This document shows, piece by piece, positions 1-11,490 of a stretch of DNA of 64,000 bases. Each line of letters begins with the position of its first letter. Within the stretch, counting starts at the first letter, position 1. The notes under the pieces were generated by a model, which had not been told where the DNA came from, ran no database searches, and worked only from the letters and a program-made list of their open reading frames with translations. The stretch comes from Agrypnia vestita. Its lineage: Eukaryota > Arthropoda > Insecta > Trichoptera > Phryganeidae. The stretch covers positions 1-64,000 of the forward strand of contig JADDOH010002110.1 in NCBI GenBank assembly GCA_016648135.1, given 5' to 3'. The position numbers and the translations under genes are program-made.

Positions 1-587
1 TAAAATTAGTCTTCATATTGCACACAGCAGCCTCCAAGTGGTGCTAAGTGCTAATTTGGCTCCTCATCATGCAATTTTGCAAGTGTTTCAATTACGAAAC
101 TGAGACATTTGTGAAAAATTCGTCTCCGTATTGCGACATCATCTTCCGCGAAGATGCCAAGTGTCAATATTTCACAACGAAATAATTCCAATGACGACAT
201 TTCGTATCAATACATTTTGGAGGAAGAATAAATTGTGTGAGATGAATTTGTAAAATAATTTAATTCTATCAGATGTTTATCACTGAATTTATTGAAGGTA
301 GATTAAAAAATTTTGACTGCAAATCATCATCATCGTTATAAGCCATTTTCTATCGGACGTTAGAACGTATTTCCAAATAATTTAATGATTTTGCCTGTTT
401 AGGACTCACAAACTCATGAAATGAACTCAAGGAATAATTTATATTATCACGAAATTTCAAAATTAAGGGACATTGCATATAATCGAAGATTTTCCGAACA
501 TTCTGTAACATTTCGTAATTTATTAACCGGTAATTCGATTAAGTACGGGTAATTTCGGTAAATTATTTTTAACTTTTAAATGTTATA
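1..587. other. AT-rich DNA without a recognised gene
   Basis: No convincing coding region or RNA gene was found. Two stretches near 5-60 and 117-175 look distantly alike (both contain a variant of TATTGC followed by GCTAAGTG or GCCAAGTG), which could be an old duplication, but the match is weak. Confidence 0.4.
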
Positions 588-751
588 CTAGCCGTACATC
601 CGTGAAAAATCACGGTAAGTTATAATAGTTAATAAATACACTAGCGTGACCGCGCAACATGAGCCGCGCGCAGATTGTGTGTTACACTCTAATTATCTAA
701 AATTGTCATTCCACAAAGGTAAGGACAGACAGCGAAATCATTATATTTAGA
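588..751 (-). mobile_element. Short non-autonomous Helitron-like element
   Basis: Read on the minus strand, the element starts TCTAAATATAATGATTTCG directly after an A and ends CTAG directly before a T, the A|T insertion pattern of Helitrons. Eight bases inside the CTAG is a perfect 6-bp hairpin, CCGTGA/TCACGG with a 4-base loop (600-615), where Helitrons carry their 3' hairpin. A CTGTCTGTCC tract follows the 5' end. The middle, with AGATAATTAGAGTGT and a GCGCGCGGC block, is shared with 35147-35339. At 164 bp it codes for nothing and would depend on a Rep/helicase supplied elsewhere. Confidence 0.75.
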
Positions 752-2079
752 TAAAATAAAAAATTTAAATCACGATGTTTACCGAAAACAAAATCGTTGA
801 GTATTTTGTTATATAGTTTAAGCCGGAATAATCCAATGCGCGTACGTGCGTACGGGATCCGAGACTAATCATCGCAAAAATCACTTGTCAAGCTGTTTGT
901 GATATGTTGGTTATTTTTCATCCATTCTGTCTTCCGACATATACTTATTTAGTATCCTCTAAAATTCCTTGAAATCCCTGGACTTCAAGAAACTGTGTTG
1001 TTCTTTCAATATTTCATTTCGTTGATTGCATCATTTTTTAAACCAGTTATATTGATTACAATGATTTTAAAATTATTTTATTAACCATTTTATTATTGTA
1101 TTGTGTATTTTTTAAAAGGAGTAAATTACTTTCTATTGATTCTTAACAAATTTTTTTTTATAACAATGAGATGTAAATTATATAATGAGGTAAATCGATT
1201 AATAAACATTTGCGATACCGCATTTTTTTTAATTTGAAATTGGTGATTTTTTTTAGATTACGTAAATAAAATACGGTATCATTGTGCAAAATATGTAAGG
1301 TTTTTTTAAAATTAAATGTTTTTTTTCAAATCGTTGTTTAATATCATAAAATAATACCGATAAACCGATATTAAATTTAGTGTTTTACCAATAATGCCAT
1401 TTTCCGCTTAATTTGCATGCCTTCGCTTAAAACTACTTTATATTTTTCATAATATTTTATTTTCTCTAAATATTATCACTTAGTACCGTTGCTACATCTA
1501 CTCTTCACTTGATTATCGATTCTCCTCACCGCCTTGCTTGAGTGGAGTTTTCCAATGCGAGAGTGGGATTTCGCAGTTCAATGACTTCCAATTTGACAGA
1601 TTGAATGCCTGGACCACTCCCACACGAGCCAACATCCATTATTATTATTATTCGGCATCAGAGGAATTCAATTCGGAACGGAAATGCACGAGATGCTGAC
1701 GGAACTGGTGAATTCTCAAATTTAGTGGAGAAATCATTTCTCAATCATCTCACGCTTGTACAAAACATCCTAATTTCTTTCCGAGAATGATGCATTACGT
1801 TTCAGTGATAAGTACCTACATAAGAGACATATACTCGGCATGGAGCCACTACTCCTGCAGTATATTTCTAAAATGTAGTCTTTCTTGTGTTGGTATTATA
1901 TTTGTTACGTGCTTAAAGACTACACTTTAGAAATATATGTAAATTTTATTTCTAATATGTAGTCTTTCTAATAATCTTTTAAAAAAACTGTACAAGTATT
2001 TGCTTCAGAACAGACCTAGTCTAGTGAAGCGTCTACCTAAATTTACACGAAATAAATAAAAATCTATATAAATTACAAA
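752..2079. other. AT-rich intergenic DNA
   Basis: No gene is supported. Long A/T runs dominate 1050-1500. The only structured feature seen is the inverted repeat at 1861-1937. A 61-codon open stretch at 1605-1790 has no recognisable protein features. Confidence 0.4.
1861..1937. repeat. Inverted repeat with 23-bp arms
   Basis: The arms 1861-1883 and 1915-1937 are reverse complements with one mismatch (which would be a G-U pair in RNA), around a 31-base spacer. A partial third copy of the arm, ATGTAGTCTTTCTAAT, lies at about 1958. It may be the core of an old MITE. Confidence 0.7.
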
Positions 2080-2345
2080 TGAGGTGGCTAGTTCATGTGC
2101 TAAGAATGCCAGAGGAATGAGTACCAAGAAATATCCACTTGGCAATCCCGAAAGAAAATGGTGGGCCGCCTCAGATTAGGAGAAACAACCAGTGGGTCAC
2201 CCGAGAGAGGGAGAAACAACAACAAAAATGTATGGAAACGGGAAGGATCTGGACGGGTTAACTCATACGGAAGCAGCATAAGACAGTGGAATATGGATAC
2301 ACCTTGTGAACCTACTAGGACAAATGGATGAAAGTGATGATATAA
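2080..2345 (+). mobile_element. LINE ORF2 C-terminal relic
   Basis: Translation gives MRWLVHVLRMPEE, matching the R-W-L-G-H-x-x-R-M-P motif near the C-terminus of many RTE/Jockey-type LINE polyproteins. After stops and shifts it ends in LVNLLGQMDESDD, with the negatively charged tail and GATGAT-type end of such elements. Several stops show that it is dead. The upstream reverse-transcriptase domain is absent, so this is a 5'-truncated copy. Confidence 0.6.
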
Positions 2346-2647
2346 TATAGCATGCAGTGATTTTCCATACTTGATTTTCTACGCATCGAGCGTACAAATG
2401 ACGTACTCAAGACAAATTATAAATATTAACATATCTTTTTTTTTCTAAATGTTAGTTAACAAATATTAATGTTTTTTTCAATTGATTCAGCAACATTGTA
2501 GATTGACACGTTTAAAAAATATTGATTGTATTATTTGTAGGTATATATCTACTTCATTTATATAATATTTAAAAATAATTTTTCAAATAATTTATAAAAA
2601 CAAGAAACAAAAGACATTTCATTCTGATATTTTGACAGTTGTACAAC

Positions 2648-2687
2648 ACCCTGATGATGGAAAGGTTTTTCTGAAACATGTTGATGG
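2648..2687 (+). ncRNA. Hammerhead-ribozyme-like motif, copy 1
   Basis: The core CTGATGA (2651-2657) and GAAAC (2673-2677) are both intact. Between them GGAAA (2659-2663) can pair with TTTTC (2667-2671), one G-T pair included. GAAAC is followed by AT and then GTT (2680-2682), matching the NUH cleavage triplet with C-G and A-T able to form a minimal stem III. Flanking stem I pairing is only partial. Hammerheads with tiny stem III are known from Penelope-like elements; the link here is inferred. Confidence 0.5.
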
Positions 2688-4673
2688 AATTACTCATATA
2701 AAAAAAGTAGATTTATACAAATAATATATTCAATATTTTTTAAATATTAATGCGACCATATTTTTAATCTTAGAAATCCGGAAATGAAAAAAAAAATGGC
2801 TCGTAATAGCGATCAATGCAACTAAAATTCTAGAGGAGATCCACTAGGGGTTGTAGAGGAAATAATGGTGATGAAAAATGCTAGTTTACGAATTGTTTTG
2901 TTTTATTATATAAAGACAGACCATATTTCAACAAACATAACATAACATTTACATAAAATGTGTAACATGAGGATAGCTTAGTTGAGCTGGGTTTATGAAT
3001 ACCATTTCGTTAAATAATGTTATGTTTTACTAATTACAAAACTAATGATCGTAGCCACAACTTTCCTGTTTGCTAGTATAAAATAATCATCACTTAAATA
3101 CACAGCACTTTCTGTTAGAATTAAATAAATCACTTAAATTCAAATGCCTGTTTTACTTTTAGAGAGCGAATAATAGCGCTGTAGTGATAATTTATGTGAT
3201 TTTAGTCATCTATTTTAATTGTTTACGTAATATTCTGATCCACAATTCAACAAGTCTCTCAATATTATATAAATTTATGTAAAATCTACGCAAAATAAAT
3301 AAATTAAAGAATGAATAAATTTGAAACGAAGATCCCTGAGAAGTTTGCAATGGGAATAAAAAGGGTCCTTATAAAGCATAGGCTGAACAGTTAGACCGTA
3401 TTGTTTTGAAATATAGGCCTGTTAAGTATTCAACAAGAGTGTATAAGAAGATGGATTAAAGTGATTTAAATAATTGGTGTTTATTCATATTATTACTTGT
3501 AAAAGCCCCTTGGGCGTAAATAAAAAAATATCTCCAAACAATATCAGCAAATATATATATAATTTTCTAAATTAATTAAGGATAACCGAACGTTCTGTAA
3601 GAAGAAGAAGACACTATAAAAGGTTTCAACCACCACCTTTCCAAAACACTTGCTATGTTCAAAAAATATTAACACAACACACATTAAAAAGTGGCTGTGA
3701 AATAAATTAACAAATATATCCAATAATACTGTTTAACCGTTTGGCAATCTCAAAAATAAGTATTAAAACAACGTTTTTTATACGAACGATGTGTTCAGAT
3801 TCGATTCTCTAAATTTCTAAGTCATAACACAGCGTCATCAGGAGAGTTCCTTTTCGCCGCCAGGATCGAGGTCACATCCTGATTATTTCTAAATTGGTCG
3901 CAGATTATATGGATTGCATGGAGACGTGTTGCTTTCTTCTACGCGACCGCACAGAAAAAATAATTAGTTTGTCCTTAAGCCCCGTGATGATAGGACACTC
4001 TCCCGATGACTCTGCAACATGCCTTCAGCGAAATATTGAAAATATTCATGTAGTTCGTATAAAATATGAGTTGTTTCAATTACTAAATATATCGAACGAC
4101 CGTAATGTAGATCTTCGCCAAATGTCAAACTAAGACTGCCAGCTCGCTGACTGACCGCAGCTACGCAATGTATAGGGTTTTTTCCCTCGCAACTTCTAGT
4201 ATATTCAAGAGTTTTCTACTGGTTTCTAGGTATTTCTAATGCATTCTTAATATCCAGAGTGCTGAAAAATCCGCGAATTTGTACAGTTTCTTTTGTTTAT
4301 AGCATCTCGTGATAACATATTTCAATTTGTTCGCCTTTGTCTTCTATCAGGCGCGCATAATTTGCCCAAAGTGTGCGTACTCTCTCTGGCATTCTCTACT
4401 AATTGTTTATTCAAAATGATCATTTTCATGGACGAACATTCTTTATTTCTAGGTTCTTTTGTGTTTCCTAAATATTGTCGGTACGCATGCGCGTCCGCTT
4501 AATAAACAAAGCCACGGAATGTCATGGGTGATTGCTTTCGTCATCGATTCTCCTTTGATGTAGGTACTCCATGGCCGTTCCCTCAAATTCAGAGCTGAAA
4601 ATGGAATATTTAACTAACCGGAACGGTCGATAATATCTGGAAGTTTACACTGATTTTCATCGAAAATAATTAA
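2688..4673. other. AT-rich DNA, mostly unassigned
   Basis: Apart from the degenerate hammerhead relative near 3825, no gene or clear repeat was identified. The stretch 3440-3530 ends in an A-rich tract after AAAGCCCCTTGGGCGTAAAT and may be an old LINE 3' end, but no coding motif supports this. Confidence 0.35.
3807..3844 (-). ncRNA. Degenerate hammerhead-like motif
   Basis: On the minus strand CTC-CTGATGA (3844-3835) is followed by a decayed stem II region, then GAAA (GAAAT instead of GAAAC) and TTTA-GAG. CTC and GAG would be the stem I pair. The layout and flanks match the better copy at 8392-8431, so this is read as a mutated relative without a usable cleavage triplet. Confidence 0.35.
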
Positions 4674-5089
4674 CAGGGTGTCTCATAGCTAGTGGCAAAA
4701 ACTTTTGGCGCGTCTCCTTCGTGCAAGTGCAAGAAAATATTATATTCTCTTTGAGCGAAATATCAGCAGTTACGTAGATAAGCGACATCAAAGTTTGCTT
4801 TTTTTTCAATATTTTTGACTTATTGTCTTTTAAACGTTGGACTATTACTTCAGTAACTTATATGAAATGTTAAAAAAATATTTTTTTAATATTCCGTATC
4901 AGTTTTTTTACTGATAGTTTTACATTTTACATAAAATAAATCAAAAATATTGGAAAAAAATGCAAACTTTGATGTCGCTTATCTCCGTAACTGTTGATAT
5001 TTCACTCAAAGTGTGAGGAATATTTTCTCTCCGAAATTGTATGAAGAAGGCACTTCCGAAGTTTTTGCTACTAGCTACGGGATACCCTA
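4674..5089. mobile_element. MITE family A, copy 1 (long inverted repeats)
   Basis: The left end CAGGGTGTCTCATAGCTAGT and the right end, reverse complement TAGGGTATCCCGTAGCTAGT, start arms that can be followed for roughly 190 bases with drift: both carry GCAAAAACTT, then TCAGCAGTTACG/TCAACAGTTACGG, then ATAAGCGACATCAAAGTTTG and a tract with TTTTTTTCAATATTTTTGA. There is no open reading frame of note. TTAA precedes the left end but no matching target duplication was found. The inner segment reappears at 46019-46442. Confidence 0.75.
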
Positions 5090-5648
5090 TATTACAGTGC
5101 TATATTATATACAACGCTATAAGACTCAAAAATTATTTGTGTTATATTAAAATTAAATTAAAATTGTATTACTTCATGCCGAAGATGAAAAAAAATACTT
5201 ACAGGGCGAAAGTGATTAAATAGAATGAAAATAATAAAAAAATTATAATAACGACATACGTTCGTTGCGCTGGCTTCATGTACCTACACAAAATATACGT
5301 GTCTTTTATAATTGTATGATGACGAGCCACAACACATCGAAATGACATTTATTAAAAGTTTATATTTATTGAAAATATTAACATTTTCCACGGGATACAA
5401 TATATACTACGTAATATTTGGAATGGAAATTATTAAAGTTTGATTATTTTCTAGCGATGTACAAATCAAAGCATTATTCTCTTATATAAAGTTTTTAATA
5501 TTAAAATTATTTTCTTTAATGAAGTTTAATGAAGTAATGTTGGGAATTTCTAAGATATTCTTTAATCACAATATTTTTGATAAATGTGGAAGAGTTCTCG
5601 AAAAATTTCTCTCGACACAGAATATTATTATCTGAAGAGAGAGAACAA

Positions 5649-5923
5649 TCATAGTAATTTTGTTGTCTGTCCGTCCGTCTGTCTGACTGTCCCCGTAACT
5701 TCGTGTAACGTTCGTAACTTCGTTTAAATTCACTGCTTAAAATACGAAATTAAACGGCCAGAGATGTGGCTTGAACCCCGGGCCACTAAATCCGAACCGG
5801 CAGTTCAACGCATTTTGCTTTTGTCGCCTCTCCGCGAAGCGCCAAAAAGATGCTATAAATATGTTCTAGGGCTTAGCGAAGATGCGAAACAATGTTCCGT
5901 CATTTTTGAAGGGTTGCAGCTAG
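5649..5923 (+). mobile_element. Helitron-like element carrying a tRNA-like block, copy 1
   Basis: It begins TCATAGTAATTTTGTTG after an A and ends GCAGCTAG before a T, matching Helitron ends. A CTGTCCGTCCGTCTGTCTG tract follows the start. The middle, on the minus strand, holds GGGGTTCAAGCCACATCTC, close to the RNA polymerase III B box GGTTCRANYCC, preceded by a tRNA-like body. A second copy with the same layout is at 36012-36269. An open reading frame of 87 codons crossing the element (5764-6027) is not thought to be a gene, since it does not survive in the second copy. Confidence 0.7.
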
Positions 5924-7019
5924 TTCAATATATTTTGGCAGCGGTTACGGCTGTGAAAGTACCGCCATCTAAGATAGCGTGGCATCCTGGTAGCGTAGGT
6001 GATGAACTTTGTTACATTGAAAATTAAGTATTTGAATATTATTACCTTCACGGAAGCCATAAAAAATGGGTACATAAACGGGGAGACGCTCGGGGAGCAT
6101 CAAGCGGCGGAGGGAAAACGACTTATAATATCCAAATATTAAAATGTTTAATTGAATAAACTGTAAAGTATATGGTCAGCCAGTTAACAAGTTTTTTTTT
6201 AATTTCACGAGGAATGATTTATGATACAATTGTAATTCTTTAAACAAATAATTAATTATACACTTAAAGAAAATGAAACATGATTAATTTTTTTATTCCA
6301 AAACATAAAAAATTTGATAAACTATATATTTTTATTTTTATTGAACAAAAGCTGCACTTGAATCGAATTAAAATTAAAAAAGTATCCGAAGCCATATTTA
6401 CGAAATTCCCACGAACCTGGGTGGCATGCAGCATTCCAATTTGAGCCTTCCGTAGGTATTTTTTGTATATCTCGTATACATTACTTACGATGATACAGTG
6501 AGGTATTGTCGAAATTTGAAAGTCACATTCAACAAAATACGTTGAGATTTGACCATTTAATAAATCCAAATCCTTAATTAAAGATGCGTTAGTTCAAATG
6601 TAAGAAACGTTCGGTTTCGGTTCTCAGAAAAAAATATATTTCTACAATCCCCACGCATACTATCGAATCTGCAAAATAATCCCCCCCCTCTTCAAATTTT
6701 TGATCTCCTTTTGGTAGGAAAATAGGTGCGTGTTAGACTTTATTTAGATTAACACGTACATGAGAAATATTTTAGGAAGGTATTAGCAGAGATGTGAATT
6801 ATTTTAAATACATGTATTTGAAATGGAAATACCTATTATTGTGTATTTGAAATACTTCCTTATAATAATAATAATAATGTATTATTATTATATCGCGCCA
6901 ACAAGTATAGAAACCAAGGGTTATAGAATGAATTTACATGAACAACTTGAAATCTATAAAAGCACAAATTTTATTTATTTATTTATTTCTATATTAAAAA
7001 TTGTACTGATTTTCAAAAT
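5924..7019. other. AT-rich DNA without recognised features
   Basis: No coding region, RNA gene or clear repeat was recognised. There is a short poly-C run near 6682 and an (ATA)n tract near 6863. The 101-codon minus-strand open stretch at 6264-6569 has no family features and lies in low-complexity AT sequence. Confidence 0.4.
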
Positions 7020-7026
7020 ATTTAGA

Positions 7027-7100
7027 TGTCTCACAGGAAAGAAATTAAATTTTTATGGGAAAGAAAGTATGGAAGTCTTTGGGTGTTCATAGGGCTTACG
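7027..7100 (-). repeat. Dispersed repeat family G, partial copy
   Basis: GATGTCTCACAG followed by ATGGAAGTCTTTGGGTGTTCATAGGGCTTA is shared with 30172-30285, and its TCTCACAG...ATGGAAGTCT part is shared with 62864-62945. The family is described under 11371-11490. Confidence 0.5.
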
Positions 7101-7368
7101 ACCTACGGCAAATGGGTCTTCTTGAAATGAATAAATTCTATCTATATCTGTTTAGATGTAGAATTCATTCATATATGTTTATGTTGAAAATACTCGTATA
7201 TTTTTTAATGGATTTGTAGTTAATATTTCGATGAGATTCTGATCTCTCGTAACTCGAATAGTAAAAAATAAAATTATAATCAAGATTATAATATATCGTG
7301 ATTAGTGTTGTACCCTTTGGGATGAAATCCAATAGTGTGTTCTTGGAAAATTTGAATATACTCTGAAT

Positions 7369-7533
7369 ACCACTCTTGGCTCTATAACCCCTGGCTTGGG
7401 TTCCTCAAGAGTCTTCCTCCACTCATCTCGGTTTAGTGCCAGCTCTCTCCAGTTCAGGAGCTCCAAGGCAGATATGTCTTTGAGAACGCTGTCGCTCCAT
7501 CTTAATTTTGGCCTTTCTGAATTTCTTCATAAT
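7369..7533 (-). mobile_element. RTE-like LINE 3' end, 5'-truncated
   Basis: The minus-strand translation contains RPKLRWSDSVLKDISALE and NWRELALNRDEWRKTLEE, matching the extreme C-terminus of RTE-type LINE ORF2 (R-P-x-x-R-W-x-D-D and N-W-R-x-x-A-x-x-R-x-x-W-R). Related copies lie at 51579-51740 and 59781-60105. TCTGAAT at 7362-7368 and 7534-7540 flank the piece as a plausible 7-bp target duplication. Confidence 0.75.
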
Positions 7534-7540
7534 TCTGAAT

Positions 7541-8391
7541 TTATAAAATTATAATTAAAATCAAGTAGAAAATAACAAATGTTACGTTTTCCATCAAATT
7601 AAATGATCATGTTGTAAGCGTGTTAAAGCAACACCCAATGTTGCAAAAAAAAAATCTCACTTAAGTCATGTTTTTTAAATAATCTTTAAGCCTCGTCATT
7701 ATCTACGGACACATTATTTGTACGTTTTCTAAACAAAGCTCCGCCCACTTTGTACAACACCTCGCACATCAAAGAAAGTAAAAGCATCAACGATGTAGGA
7801 TATTTTCGTTATTTGAAAACATTGACCCCGCCTACACGCAGCGGCCGGCGATCAAAACATTCACTTATTTATCACTTTTTTCTGACACTGCGAAAAAAGC
7901 TACGCAGTAACGATGTACAGTTGCGTCTCAAAGGCTTTCATTGCGGCGAATAGGGTAACGCTAATTTAAAAATGAAATAGAGGACGTAGTCGGGTGGGGA
8001 AAACAACGACATTGGCACGCACGTGTGCAAAAGATGGACAATTCAAGTCACCTCATTTGGTTTTGCATGAAAAGCGCCCAGGTTCAAAATTGCAGAGGCT
8101 CAGCGACCCACGAACGAAACGATCCTCATGTGAGTCTGACGTCTGAAAGAAGTGAATTTAAAAAAAAATTGTGCAAGAAATGTTTAATACTTCTTAATCA
8201 TTCTCTTTTTCTTTCGTTTAATTTTTTTTTTCTTGTATTATTCTCAACATGCCTAAGTTTTTATGCTAATAATTTAGTCTCTTTTTCTTTTATTTAAATT
8301 TTTAATTCTCTCTTTTTACATAATTCTTAACAAGCCTTAACTGTAATTTCGGATATTTTATATGCACCGTATGTATTACCGAGAAGCGAAT
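7541..8391. other. Unassigned DNA
   Basis: No gene is supported. The two open stretches at 7750-7953 and 8025-8297 have no recognisable domains. The part nearest 8391 is the flank of the hammerhead-carrying repeat. Confidence 0.35.
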
Positions 8392-8431
8392 CTCGACGTT
8401 TCGTTGGATGCTTATCCAACGTCATCAGGAG
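8392..8431 (-). ncRNA. Hammerhead-ribozyme-like motif, best-preserved stem II
   Basis: On the minus strand the order is CTC (8431-8429), CTGATGA (8428-8422), one extra C, GTTGGAT, the loop AAGC, ATCCAAC, GAAAC (8402-8398), GTC (8397-8395) and GAG (8394-8392). Stem II is a perfect 7-bp helix, CTC/GAG gives a 3-bp stem I start, and GTC is a standard hammerhead cleavage triplet. The extra C after CTGATGA and the lack of a spacer between GAAAC and GTC are departures; with such a short stem III, cleavage would probably need a dimer. The flanks resemble those of the copy near 3825. Confidence 0.55.
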
Positions 8432-10280
8432 GACGACCTTTACCCGTGGAGGTGGAGGTCGGACCTAAATATGTCTAACGACCGTAATAACAACCTTAAC
8501 TCTTTAACGCCTAAGTTTATTTCGTTTCATTATTAACATATTTCTTAAAGTGGAGACCTGTAATTGGCCATCTGTATTATATTAATGTTTTCTATGTTTC
8601 TTTTTTGTGCTGTTGGTCTTCCGTGAATATTAAATAAATAAAAAAAATAAAAATAAAATTTATCATTGAAAAATTTGGAGTTAAAACAGTTCTTTCTGTG
8701 ATGCTCAGATCATGTAAGGATTCCGGTACACAGAACACGAGCTCAGGCGAGAAGCAGGCTGTGGCCTTGAAAAGGACTTTCTGTCTCGGGTGGATGTCGT
8801 CACCTGGAAGGGATTATTACTGTAGGGAGGTGTATGGAAAATTCTGTTTTGACAAAAAAATATGTGATGTGCTGTGTTAAAGATTAAATATTTATTTAAT
8901 CTCTACTTTGTCACACACTTCTATTTTGTATTTGTTTATTAAAAAGTCCAAACTATCTCAAGGAATTACTTGGAGGGTGATTTTGACACGGTGCTGTCAT
9001 TGTTTTGAGCCACGATTGACCGTAGGAGTAGGGGTTCGTCTTTTTAAGTGCCCATCCCATTGGTCAACACACTGGGAACGGCCGAGCCGTGAAGGTGATC
9101 GGTGCTTCCAGAGCTTTAAAATATTCTTGCTACAGTTTTTTAGGATATTTTCCCAAAAATGGAAAATGGTAGAGTATGCTAAAAAACTCTAACTCGAAGA
9201 TTCTGAACGCCCGTTAAAACCTGGGATCATATGTAAACATATAAAATGTCAAAAATATATGCAATAAAATATAATTTGAACTATACAAATAATACACGCG
9301 CACGCCTCCTGTTTACATATAACCACGAAAGTTAAAATGTCATGTGCCCATGACAAATTGCGTACTCGCTCTCCGATTTTTAATTCGCAAAATCCAGAGA
9401 ACGTCATCATGTCGTCACCCCAATATTGACTAACTTTCACGAATCAATAATTTCAGATTTGGTTATGCGAAAAGGTTGCCGCGACAGATGAACAAAAAAA
9501 CGAGCCGAGTTTATTTATCATCCGCGAGTCTTCTCTGATTGTCCTCGGGCGAAAATATCCCGCGTTGGACACCAACGTTGCGGCAGCCGCGAAACCTGAT
9601 TGCCATATTATTAATCGACCAAATATTTTCATGGCGGTGCGAAAAACAATCTTCACGATATTTAAAACTGTTATTTATATTTCATAATTGAGATGAAATT
9701 ATGTTATATTTTCTTAATATAAATGAGCGTGTGAATGTGTAATACATATTAAAACAATTTTTAATGTGTAATGGCTAACACTTTAGTACACTTTGTTGTT
9801 ACCCCTTTTCACCATTGTTCCATGCGGCGGCGGCGGTTAATAGAGTGATCGCCAATACGAACCACGATCTCCCATAAGAGACATAAAAGCACCATAAAAA
9901 AAATTAAATTAAAATAAGTTTGACACTTAACTCATCACCATGTATGTATGTATATGGTCCAGTATTATCCTCATCTGAAGATAATACCAAGGCAAATCTT
10001 GTTCATATAAAATCTAAAAGAAAAAACTTTGAAAAGTTGATTGTACATATTAATATTCCAACAGGTATCTACATTGTATTAAAGGAAATAAACTAGATAT
10101 TTAAGACAACTAAGCGATTTATAGTAACATAAGGGTAATCAATATTCAAACTCCATGTATTATGTCCCCTCTTCTGCGCCTATTGACCGCGCCCACATAT
10201 CCACCGGACTCTAATCTCCATCGCACTCCTCCTTCATCGTCGTCCTTTAGTCTAAAATTACGTCCTTTAGTCTAAAATAA
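8432..10280. other. Unassigned DNA with a CpG-bearing block at 9410-9660
   Basis: No coding gene was recognised. Near 8590-8655 a pattern ending in AAATAAATAAAAAAAATAAA looks like a LINE poly-A tail. The block 9410-9660 is much richer in CpG than its surroundings, has no repeat partner seen in the window and could be a conserved non-coding element. A segment at 9815-9885 (GCGGCGGCGG, then ATAGAGTGATCGCC) resembles 35920-35975, so it is repetitive. Confidence 0.35.
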
Positions 10281-10612
10281 GATGATACGTTAGCATCGAA
10301 AACATTTTAATCGTTATAAACAAATAGTGAAAGTAAACATTTTTACAAATAGTTATCATTTTTTAATAAAAGATAACTATTTGTGTAAAGGTACTGGTTT
10401 ATAGTATTCAAACATTATATCCTGGTATCCTATTAGTAACATTTACATTTATTAATAACATTACTGAAGATGATACGTTAGCATCGAAAACATTTTAATC
10501 GTTATAAACAAATAGTGAAAGTAAACATTTTTACAAATAGTTATCATTTTTTAATAAAAGATAACTATTTGTGTAAAGGTACTGATTTATAGTATTCAAA
10601 CATTATGTCCTG
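10281..10612. repeat. Direct duplication of a 144-bp unit, period 188
   Basis: The unit at 10281-10424 recurs at 10469-10612 with only two or so differences. Each unit contains a 13-bp inverted repeat, ACAAATAGTTATC and GATAACTATTTGT (first copy 10345-10357 and 10372-10384). The second copy runs straight into the hammerhead-like motif at 10607, so the duplicated unit looks like the sequence immediately upstream of that motif in its host element. A smaller doublet, CGTCCTTTAGTCTAAAATWA, sits just before the first unit (10241-10280). Confidence 0.85.
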
Positions 10613-10645
10613 ACGAAGAGACCATTGGTCCTGAAACATGTAATT
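10607..10645 (+). ncRNA. Hammerhead-ribozyme-like motif, copy 3
   Basis: CTGACGA (10610-10616) fits the CUGANGA core. AG-A-GACC pairs with GGTC-CT around the loop ATT, one A bulged. GAAAC (10633-10637) is followed by AT and GTA (10640-10642), an allowed NUH triplet. Flanking stem I pairing is weak. The duplicated unit at 10281-10612 abuts it on the left. Confidence 0.5.
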
Positions 10646-11370
10646 ATTAATTATATTAATAATTTCACCACAACATCTTTTTGCTATTTTTGGAGAAGGA
10701 GTTTTAAAAGTTTAAATATCATATTTAATATTATGTTGTTTACGATGTATTCCGACCTGACAACGTGTAAAGCAAGTGTGTATATTTTTGTTATTGGCAC
10801 GAACCTGCGAAACCACTTTTGACCACAGGTATGCAAAGGATCTCGTCTCATGACATCATCGCCCGATCCTTTCTTTGGATGTGGATCGTATCCTCACTTA
10901 GCCCACTTGGACCATCAGATGGAATAATATTTGTAAAAGGTGGTAGCAGAGTCTGTGAGATTGCCTACCTAGGGACTGATGCCGTATAATAATAGTTATA
11001 TTATACTTGTCCTAAATGACTATCCATTAGGGTCATTCTGACCTGTCGATAGTCTATAAATTATAAAAAAAATAATTTAAAAATAAGGTTTATTCGGTGT
11101 AAATATGTGTATATAGGGAGTGTGGATTTTTTTCTCTTGCATTTGAAATCTTGTCTACGATTATACAGATATTTGTTTTATAAAAAGTGATCGCATTTAT
11201 CGAAATTCATTATTCCAAACATGTCTCATACCTACATATTCATTTTTTTGTTTCAATTTTTATTATTTTGCGAAATTTATTTGGATGTAATCTTATGAAA
11301 AATGGTCAAAAATTTGATAATGCATGGATATGATGATAATGATGGAAATTATGAACTTTGTATTGTGTAG

Positions 11371-11490
11371 AGTGATCACTTAAGCCAGCCCATACTGGTA
11401 GTAATTCCAGAGCCATCGTATAAGATACTTTCATAGACGTTTCTCATATTAATGACTTCGTCTCTATTAGACTTCTGTAATTCATCATAA
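11371..11490 (+). repeat. Dispersed repeat family G, copy 1
   Basis: It starts AGTGATCACTTAAGCCAGCC and continues with a GAGCCATCGTATAAGA segment and TTCGTCTCTATTAGACTTCT. The same order occurs at 46539-46655 (plus) and, inverted, at 62864-62945; shorter pieces lie at 7027-7100, 30172-30285 and perhaps 39698. The copies differ by substitutions and small indels. No coding potential; the element class is not clear. Confidence 0.65.

Noticed and set aside
6264..6569. A 101-codon minus-strand frame as a gene.
   Set aside because: AT-rich, no domain, no neighbouring gene signals; expected by chance in this composition.
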